Shown here one piece after another: positions 1-7,410 of a stretch of 64,000 nt of DNA. The stretch is from Fimihabitans intestinipullorum (GTDB lineage: Bacteria; Bacillota_I; Bacilli_A; RF39; UBA660). Location of the stretch: assembly GCA_018714965.1 (NCBI GenBank), contig DVML01000022.1, positions 3,245-67,244 of the forward strand, given 5' to 3'. The first letter of the stretch is position 1; each line of letters opens with the position of its first letter. The translations under genes and the position numbers were made by a program. The notes under the pieces were generated by a model. The model did no database searches. It saw only the letters and a list, made by a program, of their open reading frames with translations, and had not been told where the DNA came from.

Positions 1-620
1 ATACAGTGAAATCTGGAGATAGTCTTTGGAGCATAGCGAAGCGATATAATGTTACAGTTGATGCATTAAAAAGTGCGAATAAGTTAACGACTAATGTTTT
101 ATCGATTGGTCAAGTTTTAAAGATACCCGGACCTGTTGTAGATGACAATAACGGTATCGAAACTGAGATTATATATGTGGTTGCTCCTGGTGATAGTTTA
201 TGGGCGATTGCAAGACAATACGGTGTCACAGTAGATCAATTAAAACAAGCTAATAATCTAGTGAATGATTTATTGAATGTCGGAATGGAATTAAAAATAC
301 CAACGAAAAGTACAATTCCGCCAACAAATGAGATGGAAGTTATCTATACTGTAAAACCTGGAGATTCTCTTTATCGTATTGCACTTGAAAATAATATCAC
401 AGTAGATCAATTGAAAAAATATAATAATTTAACAAGTGATATGTTATTGATAGGACAGAAATTGCGTATTCCGTCTGCGACCCAAACAGTATATGTCGTG
501 AAGGCAGGGGACAGTCTTTGGAGTATAGCAAATCGGTATGGAACGACAATAGATGCACTGCGAAGAAAAAACAATTTAACAACAGACATATTATCGATTG
601 GGCAAAGATTATATATATAA
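1..620 (+). CDS. LysM-repeat cell-wall protein, 5' end outside the window
   Basis: The reading frame is open from the first bases (codons begin at base 3), so this is the C-terminal part of a longer protein. Four LysM units are visible, each opening with a YxVxxGDSLW-type motif and closing near an IGQxLxIP motif. LysM binds the N-acetylglucosamine of peptidoglycan, so the protein should sit at the cell wall. The repeats closely resemble those of the amidase at 3038-4249, which suggests a tandem duplication. The lost N-terminus could be a similar amidase domain, but this cannot be seen. Confidence 0.9.
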   Translation, partial: TVKSGDSLWSIAKRYNVTVDALKSANKLTTNVLSIGQVLKIPGPVVDDNNGIETEIIYVVAPGDSLWAIARQYGVTVDQLKQANNLVNDLLNVGMELKIPTKSTIPPTNEMEVIYTVKPGDSLYRIALENNITVDQLKKYNNLTSDMLLIGQKLRIPSATQTVYVVKAGDSLWSIANRYGTTIDALRRKNNLTTDILSIGQRLYI

Positions 621-661
621 AATATCTGCACGAAATTATCGTGTGGATTTTTATATTATTA

Positions 662-670
662 TGCTATAAT
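662..670 (+). promoter_or_regulatory. Extended -10 promoter for the LD-carboxypeptidase
   Basis: TGC followed by TATAAT lies 16 bases before the start codon; no good -35 is visible, as is usual for extended -10 promoters. A weak hairpin (CACGA/TCGTG, 629-643) just upstream may end the preceding LysM transcript. Confidence 0.5.
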
Positions 671-686
671 GTGATAGAGGTGACTT

Positions 687-1688
687 ATGATTTATCCAAA
701 GTTTTTACAACCAGGATCACAAATATTAGTGATATCTCCAAGTGATGGTAATTCAGAACCACTAGCGGAATCAAGAATTACTATGGCAGCAAATAAATTT
801 GAAAAAAGAGGGTATTCTGTATTATTGGGAAAAGATATTTTCCACAGTGAAAAGAGTAGAAGTGCAGATGCATTGAAACGGGTAGAGGAAATTCATAATG
901 GAATATCTGATTCTAATATACAATTATTGATTGCAAGTGCTGGTGGAGAATATGCTATGGAAATATTACCATACTTAGATTTTTCGATTGTGCGTAAGAA
1001 TCCAACATGGATTCAAGGCTTTTCGGACGTGACGATACTAACTTATACAGTTACAACTGTATGTGATATTGCAACTTTATACGCTTCAAATTTTAAGGAC
1101 TTTAGCATGGAGAAACTTCATCCAACGTTAATAAATAATTTAGAAATTTTAAATGGGAGAATCGTAGAACAATCGTCAGCAAAAATGTATCAGGATCAAT
1201 ATATCGAATATGTGGATGGCAATGAAGGATATCGATTAACTAGACCTGTTAAGTGGAAAGGAAATCCTTGTCATATGGAAGGAAGATTGCTTGGTGGATG
1301 TATTGATGTTTTATCTAATATAGTGGGTACACCGTATGATCATACAAAGGAATTTATTGAAAAGTATCAAGAAGATGGAATGCTTTGGTATTTAGAAAAT
1401 TGTGAGTTAAGTGAAGCAGAGTTTACGAGAGTATTATGGAAAATGCGCGAATGTGGTTGGTTTGAACATACTAATGGGATTTTGTTTGGAAGGTCTACTG
1501 TAGATGAAACATTATGGGAACAATCTCCAAGTGAAATTGTTGATGAACAATTAGGAAAATATCATATTCCATGTTTATTTGATATTGATTTAGGACATAA
1601 ACCACCTAGGATGACATTTATCAATGGAGCATATGGGATTGTTGACTGGGATGGAAAAGAAGGAAAGTTTCAACAAATTTTAAAATAA
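687..1688 (+). CDS. LD-carboxypeptidase of the S66/MccF family
   Basis: This 333-residue protein has the S66 serine peptidase signature: the nucleophile motif GFSDVT near residue 112, a conserved LLGGCIDVL segment near 205 and a C-terminal FDIDLGHKPPRMT segment supplying the histidine. Family members cut L,D-peptide bonds in murein tripeptides during recycling, or cleave microcin-like compounds. It is cytoplasmic, with no signal peptide. The start follows a GAGGTGA ribosome site. Its place between LysM/amidase genes suggests a cell-wall cluster. The exact substrate is not readable. Confidence 0.88.
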   Translation: MIYPKFLQPGSQILVISPSDGNSEPLAESRITMAANKFEKRGYSVLLGKDIFHSEKSRSADALKRVEEIHNGISDSNIQLLIASAGGEYAMEILPYLDFSIVRKNPTWIQGFSDVTILTYTVTTVCDIATLYASNFKDFSMEKLHPTLINNLEILNGRIVEQSSAKMYQDQYIEYVDGNEGYRLTRPVKWKGNPCHMEGRLLGGCIDVLSNIVGTPYDHTKEFIEKYQEDGMLWYLENCELSEAEFTRVLWKMRECGWFEHTNGILFGRSTVDETLWEQSPSEIVDEQLGKYHIPCLFDIDLGHKPPRMTFINGAYGIVDWDGKEGKFQQILK

Positions 1689-1791
1689 AAAAAGATAGCC
1701 TTGATTATAATACCTTTAAAGTTCACACTAAATAAAAAGAACTAAAATATGGTAAAATTTATTTAGAAAGAACTTTGGAGGTATTTTTTTC

Positions 1792-2058
1792 ATGGGAAAA
1801 CATAAGAAATGGACTTTAGAACAAAAAATCAAAATAGTAAAAGAATTTAAAAATGGAACAACCATTTCATATTTAAACAATAAGTATGGAATATCTGGTA
1901 TGGGTACAATAAGCAGATGGAATCAAGAATATGATAAAGGAATTCTAGCAAAAGATAATCGTGGTAAGAAAAAATATAATCAAGAATTGGAGGATATAGA
2001 TATATTAAAAAAATCCTATGCTCTTCTGATGGAAATCCGCTCTCAGCAACACAAATAG
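1792..2058 (+). CDS. IS3-family transposase OrfA (HTH protein)
   Basis: This 88-residue basic helix-turn-helix protein (motif region about residues 25-50) is the DNA-binding half of an IS3 transposase. It starts at an ATG behind a GGAGG site. Alone it usually binds the terminal repeats and dampens transposition. A slippery A-AAA-AAA at 2007-2013 in its last third allows fusion to OrfB. Confidence 0.9.
   Translation: MGKHKKWTLEQKIKIVKEFKNGTTISYLNNKYGISGMGTISRWNQEYDKGILAKDNRGKKKYNQELEDIDILKKSYALLMEIRSQQHK
2007..2013 (+). promoter_or_regulatory. Programmed -1 frameshift heptamer A-AAA-AAA
   Basis: In the orfA frame the bases read TTA AAA AAA TCC. Slipping one base back joins directly to the open orfB frame, which has no stop until 2912. 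The product would be an OrfAB transposase of about 373 residues, the classic IS3 arrangement. Confidence 0.8.
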
Positions 2059-2912
2059 AAAAATATCAAATTATCGATAGATTAAAATTTGAGTATCCTG
2101 TAGTTAGAATATGCAGAGTTTTAAATGTAAATAGACGAAGTTATTATAAGTGGTGTAAAATAGGAAAACCACTTGCTAATAACTATAAACAAGAAATTGC
2201 TGATGTGATATCAGAAGAGCATAAAAATGTCAAAGGAATTTATGGAACAATCAGATTAAAAAAACATATAGAGAATAAATCAAATATCGTATTAAATCAT
2301 AAATTAATACGAAGATATAAACATATTTTAGGTTTAGAGACAGTAAAACGTACGAAAAAAGGATTATCAGTTTCTAAAGCAAAAGAAAAGAACCTTATAA
2401 ACAAGGCTCCATACTTAGTTGAATGTAACTTTAATTCAGATGTACCCAATCAAAAATTTTCATCTGATGTAAGCTATATAAAATGTAAAGACGGAACTCT
2501 TTACTTGTCAGCTATTAAAGATTACTTCAACACTGAAATTGTATCATTTTCTACGTCGAATTACAATAACATAGATTTAATAAAAGAAAGTTATAAAAAT
2601 GTAAGGCCAGAAAAAGGTACCATAATTAATACCGATCAAGGAGCGGTTTATTTTGCTTATGAATATGTAGAATTAGCGAATAAAATGGAATTTACTAGAA
2701 GTATGTCTCATCGTGGACGTTGTTGGGAAAATTGTCCGATTGAAAATTGGTTTATGCAATTAAAACATGAATGGCTTTGTCAATTTGATAAACTTACGAG
2801 AAAAGAAGCAGAAAAAGAAATCAAAAAATACGTTCATTGGTATAACAACGAACGTATTCAAAAGAAACTTGGATATTTATCACCTGTACAATACAGACTT
2901 AAATATTCATAA
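2013..2912 (+). CDS. IS3-family transposase OrfB (DDE integrase core), -1 frame
   Basis: The frame is open from the slippery site to 2912. DDE residues are visible: D in FSSDVSYIK, D in INTDQGAVYF, and E in CPIENWFMQLKHEW at the spacing usual for rve integrase domains. An upstream HTH_21-like stretch, GIYGTIRL, is also typical. All catalytic residues are present, so the element may be active. An internal ATG at 2205 gives a shorter product without the linker and is less likely. Confidence 0.9.
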   Translation: MLCSSDGNPLSATQIEKYQIIDRLKFEYPVVRICRVLNVNRRSYYKWCKIGKPLANNYKQEIADVISEEHKNVKGIYGTIRLKKHIENKSNIVLNHKLIRRYKHILGLETVKRTKKGLSVSKAKEKNLINKAPYLVECNFNSDVPNQKFSSDVSYIKCKDGTLYLSAIKDYFNTEIVSFSTSNYNNIDLIKESYKNVRPEKGTIINTDQGAVYFAYEYVELANKMEFTRSMSHRGRCWENCPIENWFMQLKHEWLCQFDKLTRKEAEKEIKKYVHWYNNERIQKKLGYLSPVQYRLKYS

Positions 2913-2980
2913 AACAAATATTTTTATTTAGTGTGTACTTGACAGGTACTAGTATCCTTGGCTATCTTTTTTTATTAATA

Positions 2981-2998
2981 TTGCTACTATGGTAGCAA
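2981..2998 (+). repeat. Inverted repeat upstream of the amidase gene
   Basis: TTGCTAC-TATG-GTAGCAA is a perfect 7-bp-arm palindrome 40 bases before the amidase start. It could be an operator or a small hairpin in the leader. No function can be read. Confidence 0.4.
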
Positions 2999-3037
2999 AG
3001 TAGGCATACTTACATATTTTAATGTAGGGGTGAATTT

Positions 3038-4249
3038 ATGATGGAACGAGCAATTACTGGGGTTGTAATAGATGCGGCACATGGGGGAGAAGATGCTGGC
3101 AATACGGGGAACGGAATTGTAGAGAAGGATCTAGCTCTGCAAATTTCTCAGTATATGTATCGACGTTTACAAGAGTTGGGTGTTCCTGTTACGCTAGTTA
3201 GGAATTCAGATGAAACGATTTCTAATGAAGAGCGTATTCGCCGTATTTTAGCTCCTTATGGAGAAGGAAGTAATGTGATTGTAATTTCTAATCACGTGAA
3301 TGCGGGAGGTGCGGACGGTGCTGAAGTTGTATATGCTCTTCGAAATAATTCTACACTAGCAAATCAAATCGCACAAGAATTAGAATTGGCAGGACAAAAT
3401 GTAATCAAAGTATATCAAAGAAGATTGCCAAGTGATACATCGAAAGATTACTATTTTATTCACCGAGATACAGGGAATACACAACCGATTATTATCGAAT
3501 ATGGATATGTAGATAGCAGTCAGGACGATCCAGAACAGTTAAAGAATAATTATGATCGCTATGCGGAAGCGGTGGTAAAGGCGATTGCAGCGTATATTGG
3601 AAAATCATATGTCCCAGAATTAGATGAAAATAGCTATGTTGTAAAATCTGGCGATAGTTTGTGGAGTATTGCAAATCGTTATGGTCTTACAGTTGATCAG
3701 TTGAAGTCTGCCAATGGGTTAACGAGCAATTTACTACAAGTAGGGCAAGTGTTAACGATTCCTAAGAAAAGTACAGAATCACCGTCAGAATCTAATAATA
3801 ATATTTATATTGTAAAATCCGGAGATAGTCTTTGGAGTATAGCAAATCGATATGGAACGACAGTATCAATTCTAAAGCAATTGAATGGTTTAACTTCCGA
3901 TAATTTAAGTATAGGTCAAAAATTATATCTTCCTAATCAGGGAAGTGAGGAGAAGCCTGAAAATGTAACTTATGTTGTAAAAAGTGGAGATAGCTTATAT
4001 ACGATTGCGAGAAAGTATAATACGACAGTAAATGATTTAATGAACTTGAATCAACTTAAAACGAGTTTACTGAGTATAGGGCAAGTTCTAAAAATCCCAA
4101 ATAGCTCAGCTGGGACTGTCTACGTTGTGAAATCAGGAGATAGTCTTTGGAATATTGCAAATCGATATGGAACGACAGTCGATGCAATCAAACAAAAAAA
4201 TGGATTAACGGGTAATAATTTAAGTATCGGTCAAGTATTATATATTTAA
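3038..4249 (+). CDS. N-acetylmuramoyl-L-alanine amidase (Amidase_3) with four LysM repeats
   Basis: Residues 1-190 form an Amidase_3 zinc domain: VIDAAHGGEDAG (first His), a Glu in GIVEKDLALQ, the second His in SNHVNAGG, and the catalytic Glu in IIIEYGYVDS. The usual DPGHGG is DAAHGG here, but the metal-binding His is kept. Four LysM units follow (about 200-245, 255-300, 310-355, 360-403). The enzyme cuts the amide between MurNAc and L-Ala. There is no signal peptide, which suggests cytoplasmic (for example mother-cell) production or non-classical export. The start is the first of two adjacent ATG codons behind AGGGGTGA. Confidence 0.92.
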   Translation: MMERAITGVVIDAAHGGEDAGNTGNGIVEKDLALQISQYMYRRLQELGVPVTLVRNSDETISNEERIRRILAPYGEGSNVIVISNHVNAGGADGAEVVYALRNNSTLANQIAQELELAGQNVIKVYQRRLPSDTSKDYYFIHRDTGNTQPIIIEYGYVDSSQDDPEQLKNNYDRYAEAVVKAIAAYIGKSYVPELDENSYVVKSGDSLWSIANRYGLTVDQLKSANGLTSNLLQVGQVLTIPKKSTESPSESNNNIYIVKSGDSLWSIANRYGTTVSILKQLNGLTSDNLSIGQKLYLPNQGSEEKPENVTYVVKSGDSLYTIARKYNTTVNDLMNLNQLKTSLLSIGQVLKIPNSSAGTVYVVKSGDSLWNIANRYGTTVDAIKQKNGLTGNNLSIGQVLYI

Positions 4250-4273
4250 AAAAAGCAACTTAGTTGCTTTTTT
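4247..4273. terminator. Bidirectional terminator between the amidase and the split sleB-like gene
   Basis: A(6)GCAACT-TAG-TTGC T(6) forms a hairpin with A and T tracts on both sides, serving the plus-strand amidase and the convergent minus-strand hydrolase gene. Confidence 0.8.
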
Positions 4274-4514
4274 AATGAAGTTCTTGACATTCTCCTTTAT
4301 CTGGCTGATAAAAACAATGGTTTTTATATCTTCCAGCTAGTGTTTGATCCCACCATGTAGATGTACAATTGGTTCCTCTAGCAGGTGCATAAAACCATAA
4401 AGCGTTGGTAGCTGGATGATAGTATTCTCCTCTAATTACTCGATCTGCTAAAGCTCTTTCTGTCGATGTTGGATTACTGAAAAAAAGAGGGCTATCTACC
4501 CCGGAGAAGCCACC
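4272..4514 (-). pseudogene. 3' part of a SleB/CwlJ-like cell-wall hydrolase gene split by the prophage
   Basis: On the minus strand this reads GGFSGVDSPLFFSNPTSTE and on to ALWFYAP, YKNHCFYQ and a stop at 4272, the C-terminal half of a Hydrolase_2 (SleB/CwlJ) protein of about 80 residues. An in-frame TAA lies just upstream, on the phage side, so this piece cannot be translated by itself. Joined to the 5' piece at 41612-41821 through AYQNPGG-FSGVD it gives one continuous protein of about 145-150 residues. The gene is interrupted but should be restored by excision. Confidence 0.9.
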
Positions 4515-4540
4515 AGGTTATTCCAAGTTGGTACACTACA
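4501..4540. other. attL of the prophage
   Basis: Core CCACC at 4510-4514 matches CCACC at 41622-41626 in attR. Outward lies the sleB-like coding sequence; inward lies the phage arm with GTACACT at 4531-4537. This pairs as an inverted repeat with AGTGTAC at the other end once the phage ends are joined. The very short identity fits a large serine recombinase. Confidence 0.75.
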
Positions 4541-5903
4541 TTAAAAAGTTAATCTCGAATTCATTTTTACCTTTAATCTCAATCGATTCTATAATACTTC
4601 CCCACAGTTCTCTTTTTTCTTGGTTGTTTAATTTATCATAAGTTTTGAAAATATCACTTGATAAAAATGTTTGAATCTTGTTTAAATTAGTTTTAGTTTT
4701 ATCGATGCTCTTATATTTTTTATTTTCTTCTAATATTTTTTTCAGAGAACTATATTGTTCATTGTAGTAATCTATATCAATCATATCATTTAAATATAAT
4801 TCACTCAATTTGTTCATTTTTCTTTTAACTGAATCTATATTTATCTTTTTTTCATTTTGATTAACTTCATCAATTTTTAGCTTTTTTTGTTCGAACTGAG
4901 TAAAAATATTTTTAATTACAAACTCTTCTATTCTTTTTTCTGGTACGTTATATTTATTAGAACAATAATTGCTTTCATTTGCTCGTTTGCAACGATAGTA
5001 ATGCATATTGTTTTTGCTTGCATATCGCCCTGACATTTTTCTTCCGCATTGTCCACATTTGATTAGTCTAGAAAAAATATACGGATCGGTATTTTTGTGT
5101 TTGATTTCTTTGATATTGTTTTTAAATAGCTCTTGAACGCGATAAAACACGTCCTCGTCAACGATTTGTGGGCAGAAGTCCTCTAATATCTCTCCGGTAG
5201 ATTTTCTCACATAGCGACCGATATAAGCAGTATTTTTTAGATATATTTTAATAGAATCGTAACTCTTCTGTGAACAATTTTGTTGAAACCAACGAACAGT
5301 CTTTGATAGATTGTTAGTCAATAAATATTGATCAAACAATCCTTGAATATGTGGAGCAGTTTCAGGATCTATGACAATTTTTTTATCGTCAGAAATTTTG
5401 TACCCGTAAGGTACTTTTCCACTACATACTGTTTTTTGAACGCGAAACTTGTGATCAAATACAGATACGATACGTTCACCCGTTCTCTTTGCTTCCATTT
5501 GCCCTAGCGATAGTGACATGTTAAGCCAAAATTCTCCAGATGCAGTTGTAGTATCATAATCTTCCCAGATTGTTTTCCAGGCAACATTATTTTTCTTCAA
5601 AATTTCAATGACCTTATAGAAATCGGCAATATTCCTAAACCATCTATCTAACTTCGTCATTAAAATTAGATCTATATGTCCGGTTTCTAAGTCTTTTAAC
5701 ATTCGTTGAAGATTAGTTCGTTTTAATTTTTGGCCAGATTCTCCACCATCGATATAGGTACCATATATTTTATATTTATTTTTCTTTGCGTAATCAGTCA
5801 GAGCTTTCTCTTGCGCCTCTAAAGAATCCCCCTCTTTTGCCTGACGATCCGTTGAAACACGAATATAGAGCGCAACTGTTTTGATTCTGTCTTTTTGTGT
5901 CAT
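4536..5903 (-). CDS. int: Large serine recombinase (phage integrase)
   Basis: This 455-residue protein has an N-terminal resolvase domain (catalytic Ser17 in LYIRVSTDRQ, residues 1-150), a recombinase domain (about 165-265), a zinc ribbon (KCGQCGRKM followed by CKR and C, about 300-335) and a coiled coil (about 345-420). This is the architecture of phiC31/A118-type integrases, which recombine attP and attB with no host factor; excision normally needs a directionality factor. The gene ends beside attL as usual. A GGAAGTGAT site precedes its ATG. Confidence 0.95.
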   Translation of the reverse strand: MTQKDRIKTVALYIRVSTDRQAKEGDSLEAQEKALTDYAKKNKYKIYGTYIDGGESGQKLKRTNLQRMLKDLETGHIDLILMTKLDRWFRNIADFYKVIEILKKNNVAWKTIWEDYDTTTASGEFWLNMSLSLGQMEAKRTGERIVSVFDHKFRVQKTVCSGKVPYGYKISDDKKIVIDPETAPHIQGLFDQYLLTNNLSKTVRWFQQNCSQKSYDSIKIYLKNTAYIGRYVRKSTGEILEDFCPQIVDEDVFYRVQELFKNNIKEIKHKNTDPYIFSRLIKCGQCGRKMSGRYASKNNMHYYRCKRANESNYCSNKYNVPEKRIEEFVIKNIFTQFEQKKLKIDEVNQNEKKINIDSVKRKMNKLSELYLNDMIDIDYYNEQYSSLKKILEENKKYKSIDKTKTNLNKIQTFLSSDIFKTYDKLNNQEKRELWGSIIESIEIKGKNEFEINFLM

Positions 5904-6008
5904 TATATCACTTCCATTTTTTAATGCTTTATGATATAATTATATACGAAAAACTCATATATAATTATTATGTAATTGCTTGTACTAATGTTATATTGTT
6001 TTTCATTT

Positions 6009-6037
6009 CGTTACTGCGCCAACAGTAACGTTTTTTT
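6009..6037 (+). terminator. Hairpin with T tract, part of a flipped-loop pair
   Basis: CGTTACTG-CGCCAA-CAGTAACG followed by seven T forms a strong plus-strand terminator in a region whose genes run on the minus strand. Bases 6009-6023 recur as an exact reverse complement at 7231-7245, on the other side of the abi gene. Confidence 0.6.
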
Positions 6038-6082
6038 GATTTTAATAGTATCAAAGTTTACTAATTAACATATAATAATGAT

Positions 6083-6119
6083 GAAAGAGCCTAAGAATCC
6101 TACGCGGACTTAGGACTTT
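6083..6119 (-). terminator. Terminator at the end of the abi gene
   Basis: On the minus strand CCTAAG and CTTAGG pair across the stop codon of the abi gene, followed by CTCTTT. The T tract is short, so strength is uncertain. Confidence 0.5.
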
Positions 6120-7059
6120 TAATTTCAACCCAATTATCAGGAAAATTCATAATTTTTAATATATCCTGAATATTTAGTGTATGTAAATGTTTTTCCAAAC
6201 TTTTTATTCGTCCATATATTTTATTATACATGGTTATAAAATCATCGTGATCTAACAGATTTTTTAATGATATTATTAGTGCAAATAAATCATTTTTTCC
6301 TTGTATATACATTTCTCCTTGACGCTTAATATTTAATTTTTTATGGTAGATATTATCTTTTATATAAATGTATTTGGGAACTTTAGTATTGTAAACTCTT
6401 TCATCATGTGCACATAGATTTCTATAAAAATTCATAATTTTTATAAATTGCATTAGCTCATCTTCTCTACAATTTAAATGTTTGGCAACAAGATTTCTTT
6501 CTTTCTGATTCATTAATTCGAAAAATTTACTAACGTCTCCGAAGGAGAATATGTTAATTAAGACCCATAATGGAACAAATCCATATGTTAACATATAGTG
6601 TTTAATATATTCTTTAGTAGTTATAGATGTTGAGGTTTTTTGCTGGATAATTATAATTAACTCTTGAATATGTTTAATTTGATTTAATTTAATTTTTTCA
6701 CTTACTTTTACTGAATTGAAATTTTCAAAACAATCAATTTTTAAATAATTATCGTTCCCGTGATGCATTGAAAAATAGTAGGAAATTAAAGTTTTAAGGG
6801 TATTTTCAATTTTTAAAATATATTTCAAAAAGATATCTCTTAATGCACGATCAAAATCATATAACGCAAAAATTTCATCAAAAGTTGTTCCGTCCATATA
6901 ATTAGTCTCATCTTTTAAAAAGGGTTCTTTATATCCGTTTATTACGTTGTAATAGTTATTGGTCAATAATTTTTTCTTTGTGTCTTCTGTATCTGTAATT
7001 ATTACACCTCTAGATCTTAGTAAATTTATTTGCTCATCTAATGTTTTAAATTGCTTCAT
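6100..7059 (-). CDS. Abi_2 (AbiD/AbiF-like) abortive-infection protein with a HEPN motif
   Basis: This 319-residue protein opens MKQFKTLDEQINLLRSRG, the usual Abi_2 N-terminus, with LLTNNYYNVINGY and FDEIFALYDFDRALR after it. The C-terminal half holds FYRNLCAHDERVYN, the RNxxxH motif of HEPN ribonucleases. The family aborts infection by other phages, probably by RNA cleavage. I chose the ATG at 7059 because it gives the canonical N-terminus and lies after the promoter; an upstream ATG at 7107 would coincide with the predicted transcription start. No SD is evident. It is a lysogenic-conversion (defence) gene with its own promoter. Confidence 0.88.
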   Translation of the reverse strand: MKQFKTLDEQINLLRSRGVIITDTEDTKKKLLTNNYYNVINGYKEPFLKDETNYMDGTTFDEIFALYDFDRALRDIFLKYILKIENTLKTLISYYFSMHHGNDNYLKIDCFENFNSVKVSEKIKLNQIKHIQELIIIIQQKTSTSITTKEYIKHYMLTYGFVPLWVLINIFSFGDVSKFFELMNQKERNLVAKHLNCREDELMQFIKIMNFYRNLCAHDERVYNTKVPKYIYIKDNIYHKKLNIKRQGEMYIQGKNDLFALIISLKNLLDHDDFITMYNKIYGRIKSLEKHLHTLNIQDILKIMNFPDNWVEIKSPKSA

Positions 7060-7066
7060 AATATAA

Positions 7067-7098
7067 TAAAAAGTCTTCGGTCCCATGGGATACCGAAG
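7067..7098 (-). promoter_or_regulatory. Terminator-like leader hairpin directly before abi
   Basis: On the minus strand CTTCGGT (7098-7092) pairs with ACCGAAG (7081-7075) around a loop holding CCCATGGG, followed by ACTTTTT and then the abi ATG 15 bases later. It lies between a consensus promoter and the coding start. It could be an attenuator or the 3' end of a short leader RNA. Confidence 0.65.
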
Positions 7099-7113
7099 CT
7101 CATTCACATCAAC

Positions 7114-7142
7114 ATTATATAATTAAATGCTTGAACTGTCAA
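7114..7142 (-). promoter_or_regulatory. Consensus sigma-A promoter for abi
   Basis: On the minus strand TTGACA, 17 bases, TATAAT: both boxes and spacing are perfect. Predicted start is near 7107, giving a leader of about 48 nt. Such a strong promoter suggests constant expression in the lysogen unless the leader hairpin limits it. Confidence 0.85.
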
Positions 7143-7223
7143 TACCCACTGTTTAACTTTTTCTCCTTCCTATAAATTATTTAATATTATCTAATTATAT
7201 ACTAATGATATACTTTTTTATCT

Positions 7224-7250
7224 TATTATTGTTGGCGCAGTAACGTTTTT
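7224..7250 (+). repeat. Second copy of the flipped-loop hairpin upstream of abi
   Basis: GTTGGCGCAGTAACG (7231-7245) is the exact reverse complement of 6009-6023 and is followed by a T tract. Its 5' arm (ATTATTG) is imperfect. The two copies flank the abi gene and its promoter as inverted repeats. Confidence 0.6.
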
Positions 7251-7280
7251 TAATAAATATTGATTAGATATCAAGAGTAA

Positions 7281-7316
7281 AATTATATAATTATTATTCT
7301 TAATAATTATATAATT
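7281..7316. repeat. Perfect 16-bp-arm AT-only inverted repeat
   Basis: Bases 7281-7296 and 7301-7316 are perfect reverse complements around the loop TTCT. All arm bases are A or T. It lies in the 300-bp gap between abi and the immA-like gene; possible roles are a cruciform, an RNA hairpin or a protein site. Apart from this and the flipped-loop hairpin I see nothing else in that gap. Confidence 0.6.
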
Positions 7317-7410
7317 AAAGCCTATTGGCAAAATATAGTAAATCATATAACTACCTCCTAAGAAAATGATATCTTAAAATGTGTAGTTATAAATTGTAAT
7401 CGCTTTGAAA

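Larger units (their letters stand above)
1715..2944 (+). mobile_element. IS3-family (IS150-like) insertion sequence, apparently intact
   Basis: Imperfect terminal inverted repeats of about 24 bp bound the element (1715-1738 and 2921-2944), sharing the core CACACTAAATAAAAA. The right end reads TGTCAAGT inward, as expected for IS3 ends; the left end has T instead of G at its second base. The similarity continues four bases further out (TACC 1711-1714, GGTA 2945-2948). I see no clear direct target duplication. The element carries overlapping orfA and orfB joined by a slippery heptamer. Confidence 0.88.
1689..2973 (+). terminator. Rho-independent terminator whose two arms are separated by an IS
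   Basis: The left arm A(5)GATAGCC (1689-1700) lies directly after the carboxypeptidase stop codon. The right arm GGCTATC followed by seven T (2960-2973) lies beyond the insertion sequence. They pair perfectly, so the IS entered the loop of a terminator. The original hairpin is now 1.26 kb apart and probably no longer works. Confidence 0.8.

Noticed and set aside
6..620. GTG at base 6 as the true start of the first LysM gene
   Set aside because: The frame is open to the left edge and the codons before it continue a LysM motif (YTVKSGDSLW), so the gene starts outside the window.
4501..4540. tRNA gene as integration target
   Set aside because: The flanking sequence is protein coding (sleB-like) on both sides and the integrase is a serine recombinase, which does not need a tRNA.
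6009..6037. Terminator of the abi gene
   Set aside because: Its T tract lies on the plus strand, while abi is on the minus strand and has its own hairpin at 6083-6119.
7059..7107. ATG at 7107 as the abi start
   Set aside because: It coincides with the predicted transcription start, would put the leader hairpin in coding sequence, and adds residues absent from the usual family N-terminus.
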